A DNA stretch of 64,000 bases from Solibacteraceae bacterium (lineage in GTDB: Bacteria > Acidobacteriota > Terriglobia > Bryobacterales > Bryobacteraceae): contig JALSRK010000021.1 in the NCBI GenBank assembly GCA_026984795.1, positions 1 to 64,000 of the forward strand, read 5' to 3'. Made by a program: the position numbers and the translations under genes. How positions within the stretch are numbered: the stretch's first letter is position 1; the number at the start of each line of letters is the position of its first letter. This document shows positions 54,201 to 63,366 of the stretch, in pieces. Below the pieces are notes generated by a model. It was not told the origin of the DNA. It made no database searches and worked only from the letters and a program-made list of their open reading frames with translations.

Positions 54201-55724
54201 TCACCGCTGGTAAGCGGGATTGTACTTGCCTTTCTCGGCGAAGCCGCCCAGCTCCGGCCGCATCTTGTTGAACCGGGGATAGCTCTCCCAGATGTCGCCG
54301 TTGCCGGTAAGGCGCGGGTCTCCTTGAGCCAGGAGGGTGTCCTCGAGCTCTTTCTTCAGCGTCGCCTTTACCTGGGCGTGCTCGGGCGAATCGGCCAGGT
54401 TCTTCAGGCAGCCGGGATCGTTGCGGATGTCGTAGAGCTCCTCGGCCGGATTCTTTCCGCACGTCAGCTCGAACAGCTCCCGCACGCCCGGCTCGTCTTT
54501 GTGCTCCAGCAGGTAGGTCTTCGACGGAGAGGCGTCGATGTCGTAATAGCCCGGCGGGTCGCCGGCCGGATAGCGTTCCGGAGCGAAGTTGCGGATATAG
54601 AGGTACTCGTGGGTGCGCAGCGCCCGGCTCGGGTAGCCGAGATTGTCGAAGCGCGAGTGGGAATGGCGTTCGCGGCCCGACAGGGCGCTGGAGCGGGTGT
54701 GGTCCACGGTACCGGACTTGCCGGAACGAAGTACATCCAGGAAGCTGCGGCCCGTCATGATTTCCGGCACCGGAACGCCGGCCGCCTCGAGGAATGTCGG
54801 GGCGAAGTCCATGAAGCTGATCAAGTCATCGACTTGCCTCCCGCCCGGGAATGCCGCGGGCCAAGCGACCGCTAGCGGCAGGTGAATGCCGTACTCGTAC
54901 ATGAAGGCTTTCGCCCGAGGGAACGGCATGCCGTTGTCCGAGGTGACGATGACGAGCGTGTTTTCCAGCTCGCCCGCCTCCTCCAACGTGTCGAGCATCT
55001 TGCCCAACTGCGTGTCGAACCATTCGATCTCCACGTAGTAATCCAGGATGTCGCTGCGCACCACGTCGCAATCCGGCAGGAACGGCGGGACCACGACGTC
55101 TTCGAGCTTCTTGCCCGATTCCAACCCGATGCCCGGCTTGTAAGGCCGGTGGGGCTCGCTGGCTCCATACCAGAAGCAGAACGGCTGTCGCGAAGACCGG
55201 TCAGCAAGAAAATCGGCGAAGTTGGCGGCGTAGTCGGTATTGCGGATTCCCTCGGGCGCCCGGTCGAACTTCCTCGCCTGATACGGCTTGCCCGCCGGGT
55301 TGTGAGGCCACCCTTTGAAATTCGCCGGGCCAGCCCCCTTGCCCGTGTAGCCGACGTGATAGCCCGCTTTCTCCAGGATGTCCGTGTAGACCTGCCCCAT
55401 GAACTTCGCCGGGAAATAGCTGGCGTGGGTGCCGGCCTCCTCCAGTTGCCAGTGGCCGCGCCCGGTGAGAATCGAAGCCCGGGAAGGCGCACATCCCGGA
55501 GAGCCGCAGATGGCGTTCGTGAACAAGACCCCTTTTTCGGCGATGCGGTCGAACGCCGGCGTCTTCACCACCGGGTCACCCATCGCCCCGGCGTGGGGAA
55601 AGGACTGGTCGTCGGAAATCGCGAACAAAATATTAGGGCGCCTGGGCTTGCCGCCGCAACCGGTGAGTTTCAGAATCGCCGGAGCCGCGCTGAGCCCTGT
55701 CAGAAACCGTCGCCGCGTGTACAT
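54201..55724 (-). CDS. Type I sulfatase (Tat-exported)
   Basis: About 507 residues from ATG 55724 (MYTRRRFLTGLSAAPAILKL, a Tat signal ending near a possible lipobox TGCGG); 55757 is an alternative. Motifs: ILFAISDDQSFPH with metal ligands, GSPGCAPSRASILTG with CxPSR for formylglycine, GYTGKGAGPANFKGW, VIVTSDNGMPFPRAKAF. The fold is complete, unlike the broken sulfatase at 35-37 kb. The substrate is unknown. It sits 46 bp downstream of the gene at 55770-57320 on the same strand. Confidence 0.9.
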   Translation of the reverse strand: MYTRRRFLTGLSAAPAILKLTGCGGKPRRPNILFAISDDQSFPHAGAMGDPVVKTPAFDRIAEKGVLFTNAICGSPGCAPSRASILTGRGHWQLEEAGTHASYFPAKFMGQVYTDILEKAGYHVGYTGKGAGPANFKGWPHNPAGKPYQARKFDRAPEGIRNTDYAANFADFLADRSSRQPFCFWYGASEPHRPYKPGIGLESGKKLEDVVVPPFLPDCDVVRSDILDYYVEIEWFDTQLGKMLDTLEEAGELENTLVIVTSDNGMPFPRAKAFMYEYGIHLPLAVAWPAAFPGGRQVDDLISFMDFAPTFLEAAGVPVPEIMTGRSFLDVLRSGKSGTVDHTRSSALSGRERHSHSRFDNLGYPSRALRTHEYLYIRNFAPERYPAGDPPGYYDIDASPSKTYLLEHKDEPGVRELFELTCGKNPAEELYDIRNDPGCLKNLADSPEHAQVKATLKKELEDTLLAQGDPRLTGNGDIWESYPRFNKMRPELGGFAEKGKYNPAYQR

Positions 55725-55769
55725 GAAGGCCGTGGCGTCTCCTTTCCGGCCACCCATTCTACTTGCTTC

Positions 55770-57320
55770 TCATTTCCAACGGTAGGCCCAGGCGCGGGGC
55801 CCGAGAGTGAGCGGCTCACCGCCGATCTTGACGGTGACACCGCGGTCGTTGAAGTTCTCCACCACCCAACTGCCGTCGGAAAACAGATAGAAGCCCACCC
55901 CGGGCGGAGACTGAAAGGTGACGCCGAAAGGCTCGAGCATGACCTGGCGCAAGGCGTCCAACTTCGATTGAGTCATTCCGAGCAACTGCTCCGGCCTGGC
56001 TCCGGCGCGCAACAAGTGCAGGTTCTCGGCATCCAGTTTCCAGCGGCCGCTCAGCCTGCGGGCCAGCCCCTCGGTGATCAGGACCGGCCGCCCCGTGGCG
56101 AGATACTTCGTCAGCTTCGGCCCCAGATCCGGATCCGCCAAGGCGTGCACGGAAAGGAAAATCGCCTTGGCGTCTTCCGGGAAGGTGTGTACCGGCTCGA
56201 GCGGCATCCCCAGCATGCCGACGTGATCGAACACATAGTCATCGCCGTCGGGGGCGCTGTTGGGCGGTTTGTAGGCCGCGATCCCGATGGGCGTGCGCCG
56301 CCGGACCTGCCCAGCCACCTCGAGCAGCTCGGGAATCTCCGTTCGCAAGGCCGACAGGTCCTCAGGGCCGAAATTCCTGTGCAGCGCTCCGTAGCAGAAC
56401 AGCACCGACTCCCTGGCCCCGCCCAGCACCGTCTGGCGGGCCTGCTCGACGTACGTCTTCTCGGTGGTCCGCAGGGGATCGAACCACCCGCCGCCGGTCT
56501 TCCGGCCCCCGATGCCGCCCAGCCACCGCATCAGAAAGTAGGCTGCGTATTGCATACGGCCCCGCCGCGGCCCACGGTCCCGCGTCTCGGTTCCTACCCA
56601 GATGCGGTCGAAGACCGCCGTCTCCCGGATGACGTCGTAACCGCGCTCGTAGAAGCGGTCGTACCATTGCGGGAACTTGATGATCAGCCTCGCCCGGGGA
56701 TTCACGGCCTTCGCCGGCGCGATCACTAAGCGCTCGGCCACCCGCAGCATCAGCTCGCCGCGGTAGTGCTCCCAGTCCTCCGCCGCTACCGGGAAACTGC
56801 GTCCCGCTACGGTCACCTTGCGCTGCCGCCGCGCCCGGTCGCATTCTTCACAAGTACAGTCAGTGAAGAAGAAATCATCGATCATGATTTCATCGAAAAT
56901 CCCGGCCGCATATTGGAAAATCTCCTTGAGTTCCTCCTGGGTCCGGTCGTTCGTGTAGCAGGAGATCAGATTCCAGCCGTTGGAGATCTTTCCGACCCGG
57001 GTGGTCGTCACACATCCGGAAACCAGGAATCCAGCCCGGCGGAAGCGATCCTTGGCGCGGAGGAGCGTCTCCCGGGCGGCCCGATAACGCGACCTGTATG
57101 CCTCCAGGTAGATTTTCGTGATTCCGTTCCGCCGGCACCACTCGAGGGCTTCAAGGATACCCTCGTCGGTGCTGAGGTAGTCCCGGACGTTTTGCGCGGT
57201 GAAGAGGGTTGAGAAACGGTGAACGCGGGCTTGGCGGCGGGCGACCGCCCAGAGATCGTCGGCCGCCGGGCTCGTCGTGGCGGCGATCGCAAGCAGAGCG
57301 AAACAGAGAACGGCGCGCAT
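55770..57320 (-). CDS. Exported TIM-barrel-like hypothetical protein (glycoside hydrolase-like)
   Basis: 516 residues from ATG 57320 (MRAVLCFALLAIAATTSPAA, a clear signal peptide). EALEWCRRNGITKIYLEAYR and IFDEIMIDDFFFTDCTCEEC look like barrel strands, the latter with acidic residues at a strand end and a C-x-C-x2-C cluster. The C-terminal part (FQSPPGVGFYLFSDGSWVVE, LGPRAWAYRWK) resembles a beta-sandwich tail of glycosidases. No exact family recognised. Location upstream of a sulfatase supports glycan degradation. Confidence 0.7.
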   Translation of the reverse strand: MRAVLCFALLAIAATTSPAADDLWAVARRQARVHRFSTLFTAQNVRDYLSTDEGILEALEWCRRNGITKIYLEAYRSRYRAARETLLRAKDRFRRAGFLVSGCVTTTRVGKISNGWNLISCYTNDRTQEELKEIFQYAAGIFDEIMIDDFFFTDCTCEECDRARRQRKVTVAGRSFPVAAEDWEHYRGELMLRVAERLVIAPAKAVNPRARLIIKFPQWYDRFYERGYDVIRETAVFDRIWVGTETRDRGPRRGRMQYAAYFLMRWLGGIGGRKTGGGWFDPLRTTEKTYVEQARQTVLGGARESVLFCYGALHRNFGPEDLSALRTEIPELLEVAGQVRRRTPIGIAAYKPPNSAPDGDDYVFDHVGMLGMPLEPVHTFPEDAKAIFLSVHALADPDLGPKLTKYLATGRPVLITEGLARRLSGRWKLDAENLHLLRAGARPEQLLGMTQSKLDALRQVMLEPFGVTFQSPPGVGFYLFSDGSWVVENFNDRGVTVKIGGEPLTLGPRAWAYRWK

Positions 57321-57404
57321 CGGTGCGCTCCTCAGCTTCTCTCTAGCGTATCCCAAACGCAGGCCCCCGCTCAGGCAGAAACGGGACGCGCCCGGAATCC
57401 GCCC

Positions 57405-57657
57405 TTAACCAGCCGGGGCGGCACGCCGGATCAAACGCCCCGGGGATTGGAAGAAACGAAACCGCAGCCGCTTCGGCCGCGTCCGCGGCCACTCTGGCTT
57501 CAACGCTATCCGCTCGAGCGGCGCCAGCACGTTGTGCGTCAGCGCCGCCAGCCGCGGCCGCGCCGCCTTCGCCCCAAACCGCCCGCCCGGCATCAGCCCC
57601 GCCATCCCTTGCCCCCAACGCATCCTCGCGCCCTCTGAGGGCGGATTACGGTAAGGC
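57405..57657 (-). pseudogene. C-terminal remnant of an IS1380/IS4-type transposase
   Basis: Reading leftward, LMPGGRFGAKAARPRLAALT then HNVLAPLERIALKPEW and PKRLRFRFFQSPGRLIRRA match the ending of IS1380-type DDE transposases (MPxGRFxANAxxxxLAxLAYNL, LRxRxxxxxGRLVRHAR). A stop lies at 57405. The upstream part (RNPPSEGARMRWGQGMAGL) coincides with the dispersed repeat shared with the start of the window. No catalytic domain remains. Confidence 0.5.
57597..57651. repeat. Dispersed repeat, copy 2
   Basis: Pairs with 71-125: 28 identical bases (57597-57624), a diverged 16-base segment, then GCGGATTACGG. It overlaps the 5-prime end of the transposase remnant. Confidence 0.7.
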
Positions 57658-57713
57658 CGGTTGTAGCCGGGCGGCGCGATCGGCGACACTGGGGAAGTCT
57701 TGTCCCTGGGCGT

Positions 57714-58778
57714 ATGAGGCAAAGGATCCCAACCACTTTGCCGCTGTGTGGCCGGTCCGTATGCTCGGCCGCCGCCGCTGTTCTATTGAGCTGCACCGCC
57801 CTCCTTTCCCAGGCCTTGCCGCCGATCTCCCCGGTGGAAGCAGCCCACCTCGTCGAACAGCACGTGCCCCGGCTCTCCATCACGCGGGTGACTGTCACCG
57901 CCGTGCAGGGAGCGCCGGGGTACCTGGTGGAAGGCGCCGTGGGGGAAGACCGCTACCGGGCCGAAGTGGACGCCCGCACTGCTCGTACTCTACGCATCAC
58001 CATGAACGGAACTCCGGTTTACGAATGGCCCGGCGTCATCGTGGTCGCCCACCGCGGCTCGGTCCACCTGGCGCCCGAGAACACCCTGGCCGCGATCGAG
58101 AAAGCGATCGAACAGGGCGCAGACCTGATCGAGATCGACATCCGGCAAACCCGCGACGGGCACCTCGTGCTCATGCACGACGCGACAGTGGACCGCACCA
58201 CCGACGGCTCCGGCCGCGTCGCCGAGATGACCCTGGCCCAGATCAAGCGGCTCGACGCCGGCTCCTGGTTCGCTGCCCGTTTCGCCGGCGAGCGCGTTCC
58301 CACCCTGGCCGAGGCGCTCCAGGCAATGCAGGGCCGCGCGTTGCCGGACCTGGACATCAAAGACGTCGATCCCGCCAGGCTCATCGCCGTCTTGCGCCGC
58401 TTCGGCCTCCTCGGCAAGGTCACCCTGCACTGCTCGGATCGGCCTCTGCTGAAATCGGTGGCGGCCCTCTCGGCCGACTTCTTGATTCGTCCGACCATCC
58501 CCCACGGACGGGCGGCCCTCGGACTGCTGCTGGAAGAGTTCGATCCCCCCATCGTCAATATCGACTGGCCCCAGTTCAGCGAGCGCCTGGTTCGCGACAT
58601 CCATCTCCACGGCCGCAAGGCCTTCCTGAACACCATGGGGGCCAACGACACCGAATGGGGAATCAGCCGGGTGCTGGAAGCCGGCGCCGACTATGTCCAG
58701 ACGGACCGGCTGGACCTCCTCATGCCCCTGCTGCGGCGATACGAAATGGACCAGCGAACCTCCTTCAGCCACCCGTAA
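57714..58778 (+). CDS. Glycerophosphodiester phosphodiesterase, exported
   Basis: 354 residues with an N-terminal export signal (SAAAAVLLSCTALLSQALPP). Residues ~40-105 form a small PepSY-like domain (GAPGYLVEGAVGEDRYRAEV). The GDPD barrel follows: IVVAHRGSVHLAPENTLAAI with the metal-binding H-R-G and catalytic PENT, DLIEIDIRQTRDGHLVLMHD with acidic ligands and catalytic His, and DRTTDGSGRV. It hydrolyses glycerophosphodiesters to glycerol 3-phosphate. The PepSY-like lead is uncommon in the family. Confidence 0.9.
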   Translation: MRQRIPTTLPLCGRSVCSAAAAVLLSCTALLSQALPPISPVEAAHLVEQHVPRLSITRVTVTAVQGAPGYLVEGAVGEDRYRAEVDARTARTLRITMNGTPVYEWPGVIVVAHRGSVHLAPENTLAAIEKAIEQGADLIEIDIRQTRDGHLVLMHDATVDRTTDGSGRVAEMTLAQIKRLDAGSWFAARFAGERVPTLAEALQAMQGRALPDLDIKDVDPARLIAVLRRFGLLGKVTLHCSDRPLLKSVAALSADFLIRPTIPHGRAALGLLLEEFDPPIVNIDWPQFSERLVRDIHLHGRKAFLNTMGANDTEWGISRVLEAGADYVQTDRLDLLMPLLRRYEMDQRTSFSHP

Positions 58779-58848
58779 AGAAGCCCCTGCGGCCCGTCCC
58801 GCTGGTCTTTGCCACGTTTTCGTGAGCCGCGTTATAAATGGAATCGGC

Positions 58849-60351
58849 ATGTCTCGAGCCTCACTGCCTTTTTCCGCGGCAATGGCGTTGCTGGCCGCCC
58901 TGCCGGCCTGGTCACACAACACCGTCGCCGCATCGCCCGAACTCTTCTTCCAGGCCGGCAAGATCCGGACCCTGATCCTCTCGGGCCGCAACAACCACGA
59001 TTGGCGCGCCACCACGCCCTTCATTCGAAAGGCTCTGGAAAACACGGGACGCTTCGATGTTCGCGTCACTGACGAGCCCGCCGGCCTCAGTCCCGCCGCC
59101 GTCGCCCCGTACGACCTCTTCATTCTCAACTACTGCGGCCCGCGCTGGGGGCCGGAGGCCGAGCGAGCCATCGGAGAGGCCGTGCGCTCCGGCAAGGGAT
59201 TGGTGGTGATCCACGCGGCATCCTACCCGTTCGGCGACATGGAGGTCCTCGCTAGAGGCCATGGGCGCACGGGCATCCGCGAAAAACCGTGGAAGGAGTA
59301 CTTCGAGATGACCGGGGCCAAATGGACCGAAGGGCCCCCGCGGTCGGGCCACGGGAAACGCCACGTCTTCGAGGTGCGCATCATCGACCGCCAACACCCC
59401 ATCACCGCAGGCCTCGCCCCGGCGTTCGACATCAGCGACGAGCTCTACCACCGGCTGATCCTCAAAGACGGCGTCCACATCCTCGCCACCGCTTATAGCG
59501 ACCCCAAAACCAACGGTACCGGCCGTGACGAGCCGGTTCTGTGGACGCTCCGCTACGGCCGGGGCCGCGTCTTTCACACCATCCTCGGCCATGACCTGGG
59601 CGCGATGTACTCCACCGGCTTCGTCACCACGCTCGCCCGCGGCGCCGAGTGGGCGGCGACCGGAAAAGTGACGCTGCCGGCGGAGATCCAACCCCGGCCG
59701 CGGAAGCAGAACCCAGTCCGCGTGGAGCTCGTCATCGGCGGCCACGATTTCGCCCCTTCCCTGATGAGCGTCTTCGAGAGCTGGAACGACGTGGAAACCA
59801 ACGTCGTTTGGCAACCGGACGCGTATAAGAAAGGCCGCATGGAACGGGCCGACGTCATCGTGCAGTACGACATGGCGCAGACGATCACCGAGGAAGCCAA
59901 GGCGAACCTCAGGCGCCATCTGGAGGAAGGCAAGGGGTTGGTGGTGCTGCACCACGCGCTGGCGAGTTACCAGGATTGGAGATGGTGGTGGAAGGAAGTT
60001 ACCGGCGCTCTCTATGTGCTGGAAGGGACGCCGGGCCGCCCCCCTTCGACCTTCAGGCACGGGGTCCCGCTGATTACGCATACGGTGGCCGACCACCCCA
60101 TCACCCGTGGCGTACCGGAGATGTACATTGTCGATGAAACGTACAAGAACATGTGGTTCTCGCCTGGGATCCAGGTGCTGATCCGCACGGCAGATCCTTC
60201 TTCCGACGGCCCGCTGGTGTGGATCGGTCCTTACCGGAAAGCGCGGGTGGCCGTCATCCAGCTCGGCCACGGCCCCGAAGCGCACCGGCACCCTCATTTC
60301 CGGAAGCTGGTGCGCAACGCGATACTGTGGGCCGCGAGGCGGCAGCCATGA
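58849..60351 (+). CDS. Tandem ThuA-domain protein, exported
   Basis: 500 residues from ATG 58849 (MSRASLPFSAAMALLAALPA, signal peptide). Two ThuA-like domains of the class I glutamine amidotransferase fold are visible. The first has TLILSGRNNHDWRATTPFIR, GKGLVVIHAASYPFGD and GRGRVFHTILGHD. The second repeats the pattern with LVIGGHDFAPSLMSVFE and GKGLVVLHHALASYQDW. ThuA proteins accompany sugar oxidoreductases in Planctomycetes and Acidobacteria; the reaction is uncertain. The stop overlaps the next start. Confidence 0.85.
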   Translation: MSRASLPFSAAMALLAALPAWSHNTVAASPELFFQAGKIRTLILSGRNNHDWRATTPFIRKALENTGRFDVRVTDEPAGLSPAAVAPYDLFILNYCGPRWGPEAERAIGEAVRSGKGLVVIHAASYPFGDMEVLARGHGRTGIREKPWKEYFEMTGAKWTEGPPRSGHGKRHVFEVRIIDRQHPITAGLAPAFDISDELYHRLILKDGVHILATAYSDPKTNGTGRDEPVLWTLRYGRGRVFHTILGHDLGAMYSTGFVTTLARGAEWAATGKVTLPAEIQPRPRKQNPVRVELVIGGHDFAPSLMSVFESWNDVETNVVWQPDAYKKGRMERADVIVQYDMAQTITEEAKANLRRHLEEGKGLVVLHHALASYQDWRWWWKEVTGALYVLEGTPGRPPSTFRHGVPLITHTVADHPITRGVPEMYIVDETYKNMWFSPGIQVLIRTADPSSDGPLVWIGPYRKARVAVIQLGHGPEAHRHPHFRKLVRNAILWAARRQP

Positions 60352-61229
60352 GAGGAACAGTTCTACGAAGCGTAGTCCTGATCTTGCTGGCGGCCGGGGT
60401 TCCAGCCTTGCACGGGCAAAGTATTCAGGTCTATTCGGAGTTCCGGCGGGTCGATCCTTTCGGCCAGATCGTCCCGCAGGACCGCGGCGGCGAGCCCCGG
60501 GAGATCCTTTCCCCCCTGGTGGCCCGCAACGCCCACCTCACTCTCCACATCGTGGTCGAGGCTCCGCCCGGCAAGCACTACTACCTGTTCGTGGGTTCGA
60601 ATCCGGAAGATATCTTCGACATCAAGGTCTACAAGGAGATGTGGCGCAAGCAGGGTTCCACCTGGGTGCCGGACCGCCTGCTCCCCGTCGAAACGCCTTA
60701 TTTGAGCCACCTACCGGACCGCTACCACGGCCTGTCGAACCAAAAAGTCGAGGTCTTCCTGCTCGACATCTTCGTTCCCGCAGACCTCAAACCCGGCCGC
60801 TACAAACTGGAGCCCCAGGTGAGTTGCGACGGCCGTTGGGCCATCTACCCCATGGAGATCCGGGTTTCCGACGTCGTCGTCCCCGAGTACCGCTATTTCC
60901 CCGCCCGGCTGCCCAGTACGAAGCTCGGCTCCGACGCCGCCGCCCTCGGCCCCCTGCGCGCGTATTTGTGCGGCGAGGCCGAATTTCCCAGAAACGGCAC
61001 GGAATCCATCCGCGCCCTCATCCGGCGAAATGTCCTGCAGGACATCGCCCTGGCCCGGGAGAAAGAGAAGACCCTCGGCAAGGAGGCCGTCGCCCGGATC
61101 CTGCTCCGCGGCCTGAATCTCGGAGCCGACGCCTTCTGCGCTTTGAAGAAGATCACCAGCGAATACGGTCCGGAATGGTATCTGCGCGCCCGCGACGTGC
61201 TCTATCGCGGGGAACGGAAGTTCTACTAG
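60348..61229 (+). CDS. Exported hypothetical protein
   Basis: 293 residues from ATG 60348, overlapping the ThuA stop by 4 bp (ATGA). The signal peptide is MRGTVLRSVVLILLAAGVPA. The middle is beta-rich (AHLTLHIVVEAPPGKHYYLF, RYHGLSNQKVEVFLLDIFVP) and suggests an immunoglobulin-like sandwich; the last ~90 residues are helical. No family recognised. Operon position implies a role with the ThuA protein. Confidence 0.7.
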   Translation: MRGTVLRSVVLILLAAGVPALHGQSIQVYSEFRRVDPFGQIVPQDRGGEPREILSPLVARNAHLTLHIVVEAPPGKHYYLFVGSNPEDIFDIKVYKEMWRKQGSTWVPDRLLPVETPYLSHLPDRYHGLSNQKVEVFLLDIFVPADLKPGRYKLEPQVSCDGRWAIYPMEIRVSDVVVPEYRYFPARLPSTKLGSDAAALGPLRAYLCGEAEFPRNGTESIRALIRRNVLQDIALAREKEKTLGKEAVARILLRGLNLGADAFCALKKITSEYGPEWYLRARDVLYRGERKFY

Positions 61230-61259
61230 CCCGGCCTCCCGACTCCCGCCCCGGCCGCC

Positions 61260-62168
61260 TCACGCCCCGAACGCCGCCCGGGGATTCTCCCACATGAGTT
61301 TCGGAACCCAGGCCGGTTCGAGCCGCGGCAGGAAGTCCGTGTAGATGTAAGTGTAGCCGCGGAAGTTGCCGCCGCCGGGCTCGCCGACGTGGTACCAGCC
61401 GGAATCCTGCGAGATCAGCGTCCGCCCGAGCAGGCCCTCGGAGGCCATGAACCGCACACATTCCAGGTGCCAGTCGGCGGTCTTGGCCCGGATGCCGTCG
61501 AACTCCACCCAGGCCCCGGCGCGGGCCGCTTTCTCGTGCCAGGAGTGATCCTTTTCATTTTGGGCGTGCACCCAGACGAACTTCTCCGCCGCCACGCCCT
61601 CCTCGTCGAGGATCTCCAGTTCCTGCGCCGCCGCCCGGCCGCTGCCGGTGTGGGAGGCCACCGTCAGCCCGGTTTCCCGCGAGGTGATCGCCGCCGCCCG
61701 CACCAGCTTGCGGTCCAGCTCGTCCAGGGGCGCGTCGTTCACTCCGGTCTTGATGAACCGCGGTTTCACGCCGTCCACGCCGCGCGCCACCTCCCGGATG
61801 AACCGCCGCGCCAGCTCCCCGGCCGTCTGCCGGCGGGCGAACTCCGGCACGAACCTGTGCTTCGCCGCACCGTAGATGCCCGTGTTCGTCCAGATCTCCA
61901 TCCCCACCACGTCGGCCAGCCGGGCGAGCAAGGCCGGATCGCGGCCGATGAACTGCGGCGTGCAGTCCTGGAAACGGACGCCGCCGAGGACCTTCACCTC
62001 CTCGAGCTTGGGCCTCGCCAGCCGGAGGACTTCGCCGGGATCGTAGCGCCCGGGGCCGATCTTGTCGGTCCCCCCGAAGTCCACCACCACGTGCTCGTGG
62101 ACGAGGATCGTGGGACCCTGGGCCGAAAGCCTCGCGCCCAAAACGGCTAAGAACTCCCGGCGGCGCAT
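61260..62168 (-). CDS. Phosphotriesterase-family metal-dependent hydrolase
   Basis: 302 residues with a short Tat-like leader (MRRREFLAVLGARLSAQG). The PTE-type barrel shows ILVHEHVVVDFGG with the H-x-H ligands, RFIKTGVND with the Lys that is carbamylated to bridge two metals, VASHTGSGRAA and VWVHAQNEKDHSW with later His ligands, and LISQDSGWYHVGEP with the final Asp. Members hydrolyse lactones or phosphotriesters; lactonase activity is the more usual natural role. It is convergent with the previous gene. Confidence 0.9.
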   Translation of the reverse strand: MRRREFLAVLGARLSAQGPTILVHEHVVVDFGGTDKIGPGRYDPGEVLRLARPKLEEVKVLGGVRFQDCTPQFIGRDPALLARLADVVGMEIWTNTGIYGAAKHRFVPEFARRQTAGELARRFIREVARGVDGVKPRFIKTGVNDAPLDELDRKLVRAAAITSRETGLTVASHTGSGRAAAQELEILDEEGVAAEKFVWVHAQNEKDHSWHEKAARAGAWVEFDGIRAKTADWHLECVRFMASEGLLGRTLISQDSGWYHVGEPGGGNFRGYTYIYTDFLPRLEPAWVPKLMWENPRAAFGA

Positions 62169-62199
62169 ATCCCCGAGGTTACCACCGGGCCGCGCGGGG

Positions 62200-62778
62200 T
62201 TACAGGACTTCGCCGTGGCTGCTCCGGGCCGTCACGTACTGGAGCCGCCCGGAGCGCACGTCCGCCGTCCCGTTCACCGGCCCCTCGCCAGGCCTCAGAC
62301 AGATATGCACTTCGAAGTCGCCATCGGCGCACGTAAACGGGATGCGCGTCCACTCGCTGCTGCCCTTCGCCCGGGTGGTGAAGTTCCGTCCGAAGACCAC
62401 CGAGGGAATGCTCAACGCCATCGGTCCGGCTTGCTTTTCGATGGCCGTCTTGAGCCCCCCGATGATCATGTTGGTCAGCTCGGCCACCACGTCGAGCACC
62501 TCCTCGTTCACCGATTCGATCTCAGTCAGCAACATCCGCGAAGACAGCCGGCAGGCGGTTTCTCCGGAGCAAGCCAGCCCCCCGATGCCTACGCACCCTC
62601 CAGCCAGCCCGACCAGCGCCACAACCCCGTCCGTGGGACCCGGCCCCCCCCGTTCGACCTTCGCCTCTCCCATCGCCGGATCCATTCCCAGCATGGTGGT
62701 GAACACATCGCAGGTGATACGGCGAATCTCCTCCACCACCCAACTGCAATCTATCCCGTTTCCCCTCTTCACGTTCAT
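62200..62778 (-). CDS. CheX-like chemotaxis phosphatase domain protein
   Basis: 192 residues. ALVGLAGGCVGIGGLACSGE is the glycine-rich strand of CheC/CheX proteins and VLDVVAELTNMIIGGLKTAI contains the E-x2-N motif that dephosphorylates CheY-P. GDFEVHICLR is the final strand. It lies 55 bp downstream of a CheY-like receiver on the same strand, its likely substrate. Confidence 0.85.
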   Translation of the reverse strand: MNVKRGNGIDCSWVVEEIRRITCDVFTTMLGMDPAMGEAKVERGGPGPTDGVVALVGLAGGCVGIGGLACSGETACRLSSRMLLTEIESVNEEVLDVVAELTNMIIGGLKTAIEKQAGPMALSIPSVVFGRNFTTRAKGSSEWTRIPFTCADGDFEVHICLRPGEGPVNGTADVRSGRLQYVTARSSHGEVL

Positions 62779-62833
62779 CCTCAGACCATCCTTAACGTCC
62801 CTTGGCGCGTCTTCTCCCGGCCGCCCCGCCCGC

Positions 62834-63205
62834 TTAGAACAACCCGGTCAACTTCTCCTTGATCTGATCGGCCGTGAACGGCTTCTTGACATACCCGGCA
62901 GCCCCCAGCTTGGCGGCCTCGAGAACACCGGCCTTGCCGCCTTCGGTCGTGATCACCACCACCGGCAGAGACTTCCAAGCCTCCGAATCCCGCAAGCGCC
63001 GCAACAGCTCCAACCCATCCATCTCCGGCATGTTGATGTCGGTCAACACCAGGTTCACGCGGTGCCGCTCCAACGACGCCAGTGCCTCGGCGCCATTGCT
63101 TGCCTCGTAGACTTCCCCCAGCGGTATCTCGGCTTGCCGCAACACCCTGTGCAGGATCTTGCGGATCGCCGCCGAGTCATCGACGATCAAAACGTCAAGC
63201 GCCAT
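62834..63205 (-). CDS. CheY-like response regulator receiver
   Basis: 123 residues, a single receiver domain. DVLIVDDSAAIRKIL provides the acidic pair, VNLVLTDINMPEMDGLELL the phospho-acceptor Asp, VVVITTEGGKAGV the Thr switch, and AAGYVKKPFTADQ the conserved Lys. No output domain. With the CheX-like gene it forms a small signalling pair. Confidence 0.95.
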   Translation of the reverse strand: MALDVLIVDDSAAIRKILHRVLRQAEIPLGEVYEASNGAEALASLERHRVNLVLTDINMPEMDGLELLRRLRDSEAWKSLPVVVITTEGGKAGVLEAAKLGAAGYVKKPFTADQIKEKLTGLF

Positions 63206-63366
63206 CGATGTTGCCTCCGTTCGCTACCTTCAGGAATCAGCCTCTCGGACACGAAGTCGCCTGCCACGGGCGGCACGGCTGGGAGGCCGTTCGCACCGGC
63301 CTCATGTCTGCTCATCGGAATGGCGCAGAGAAAATTTAGCTCGGGACCGGCCTGGCCCTGGGAAAC

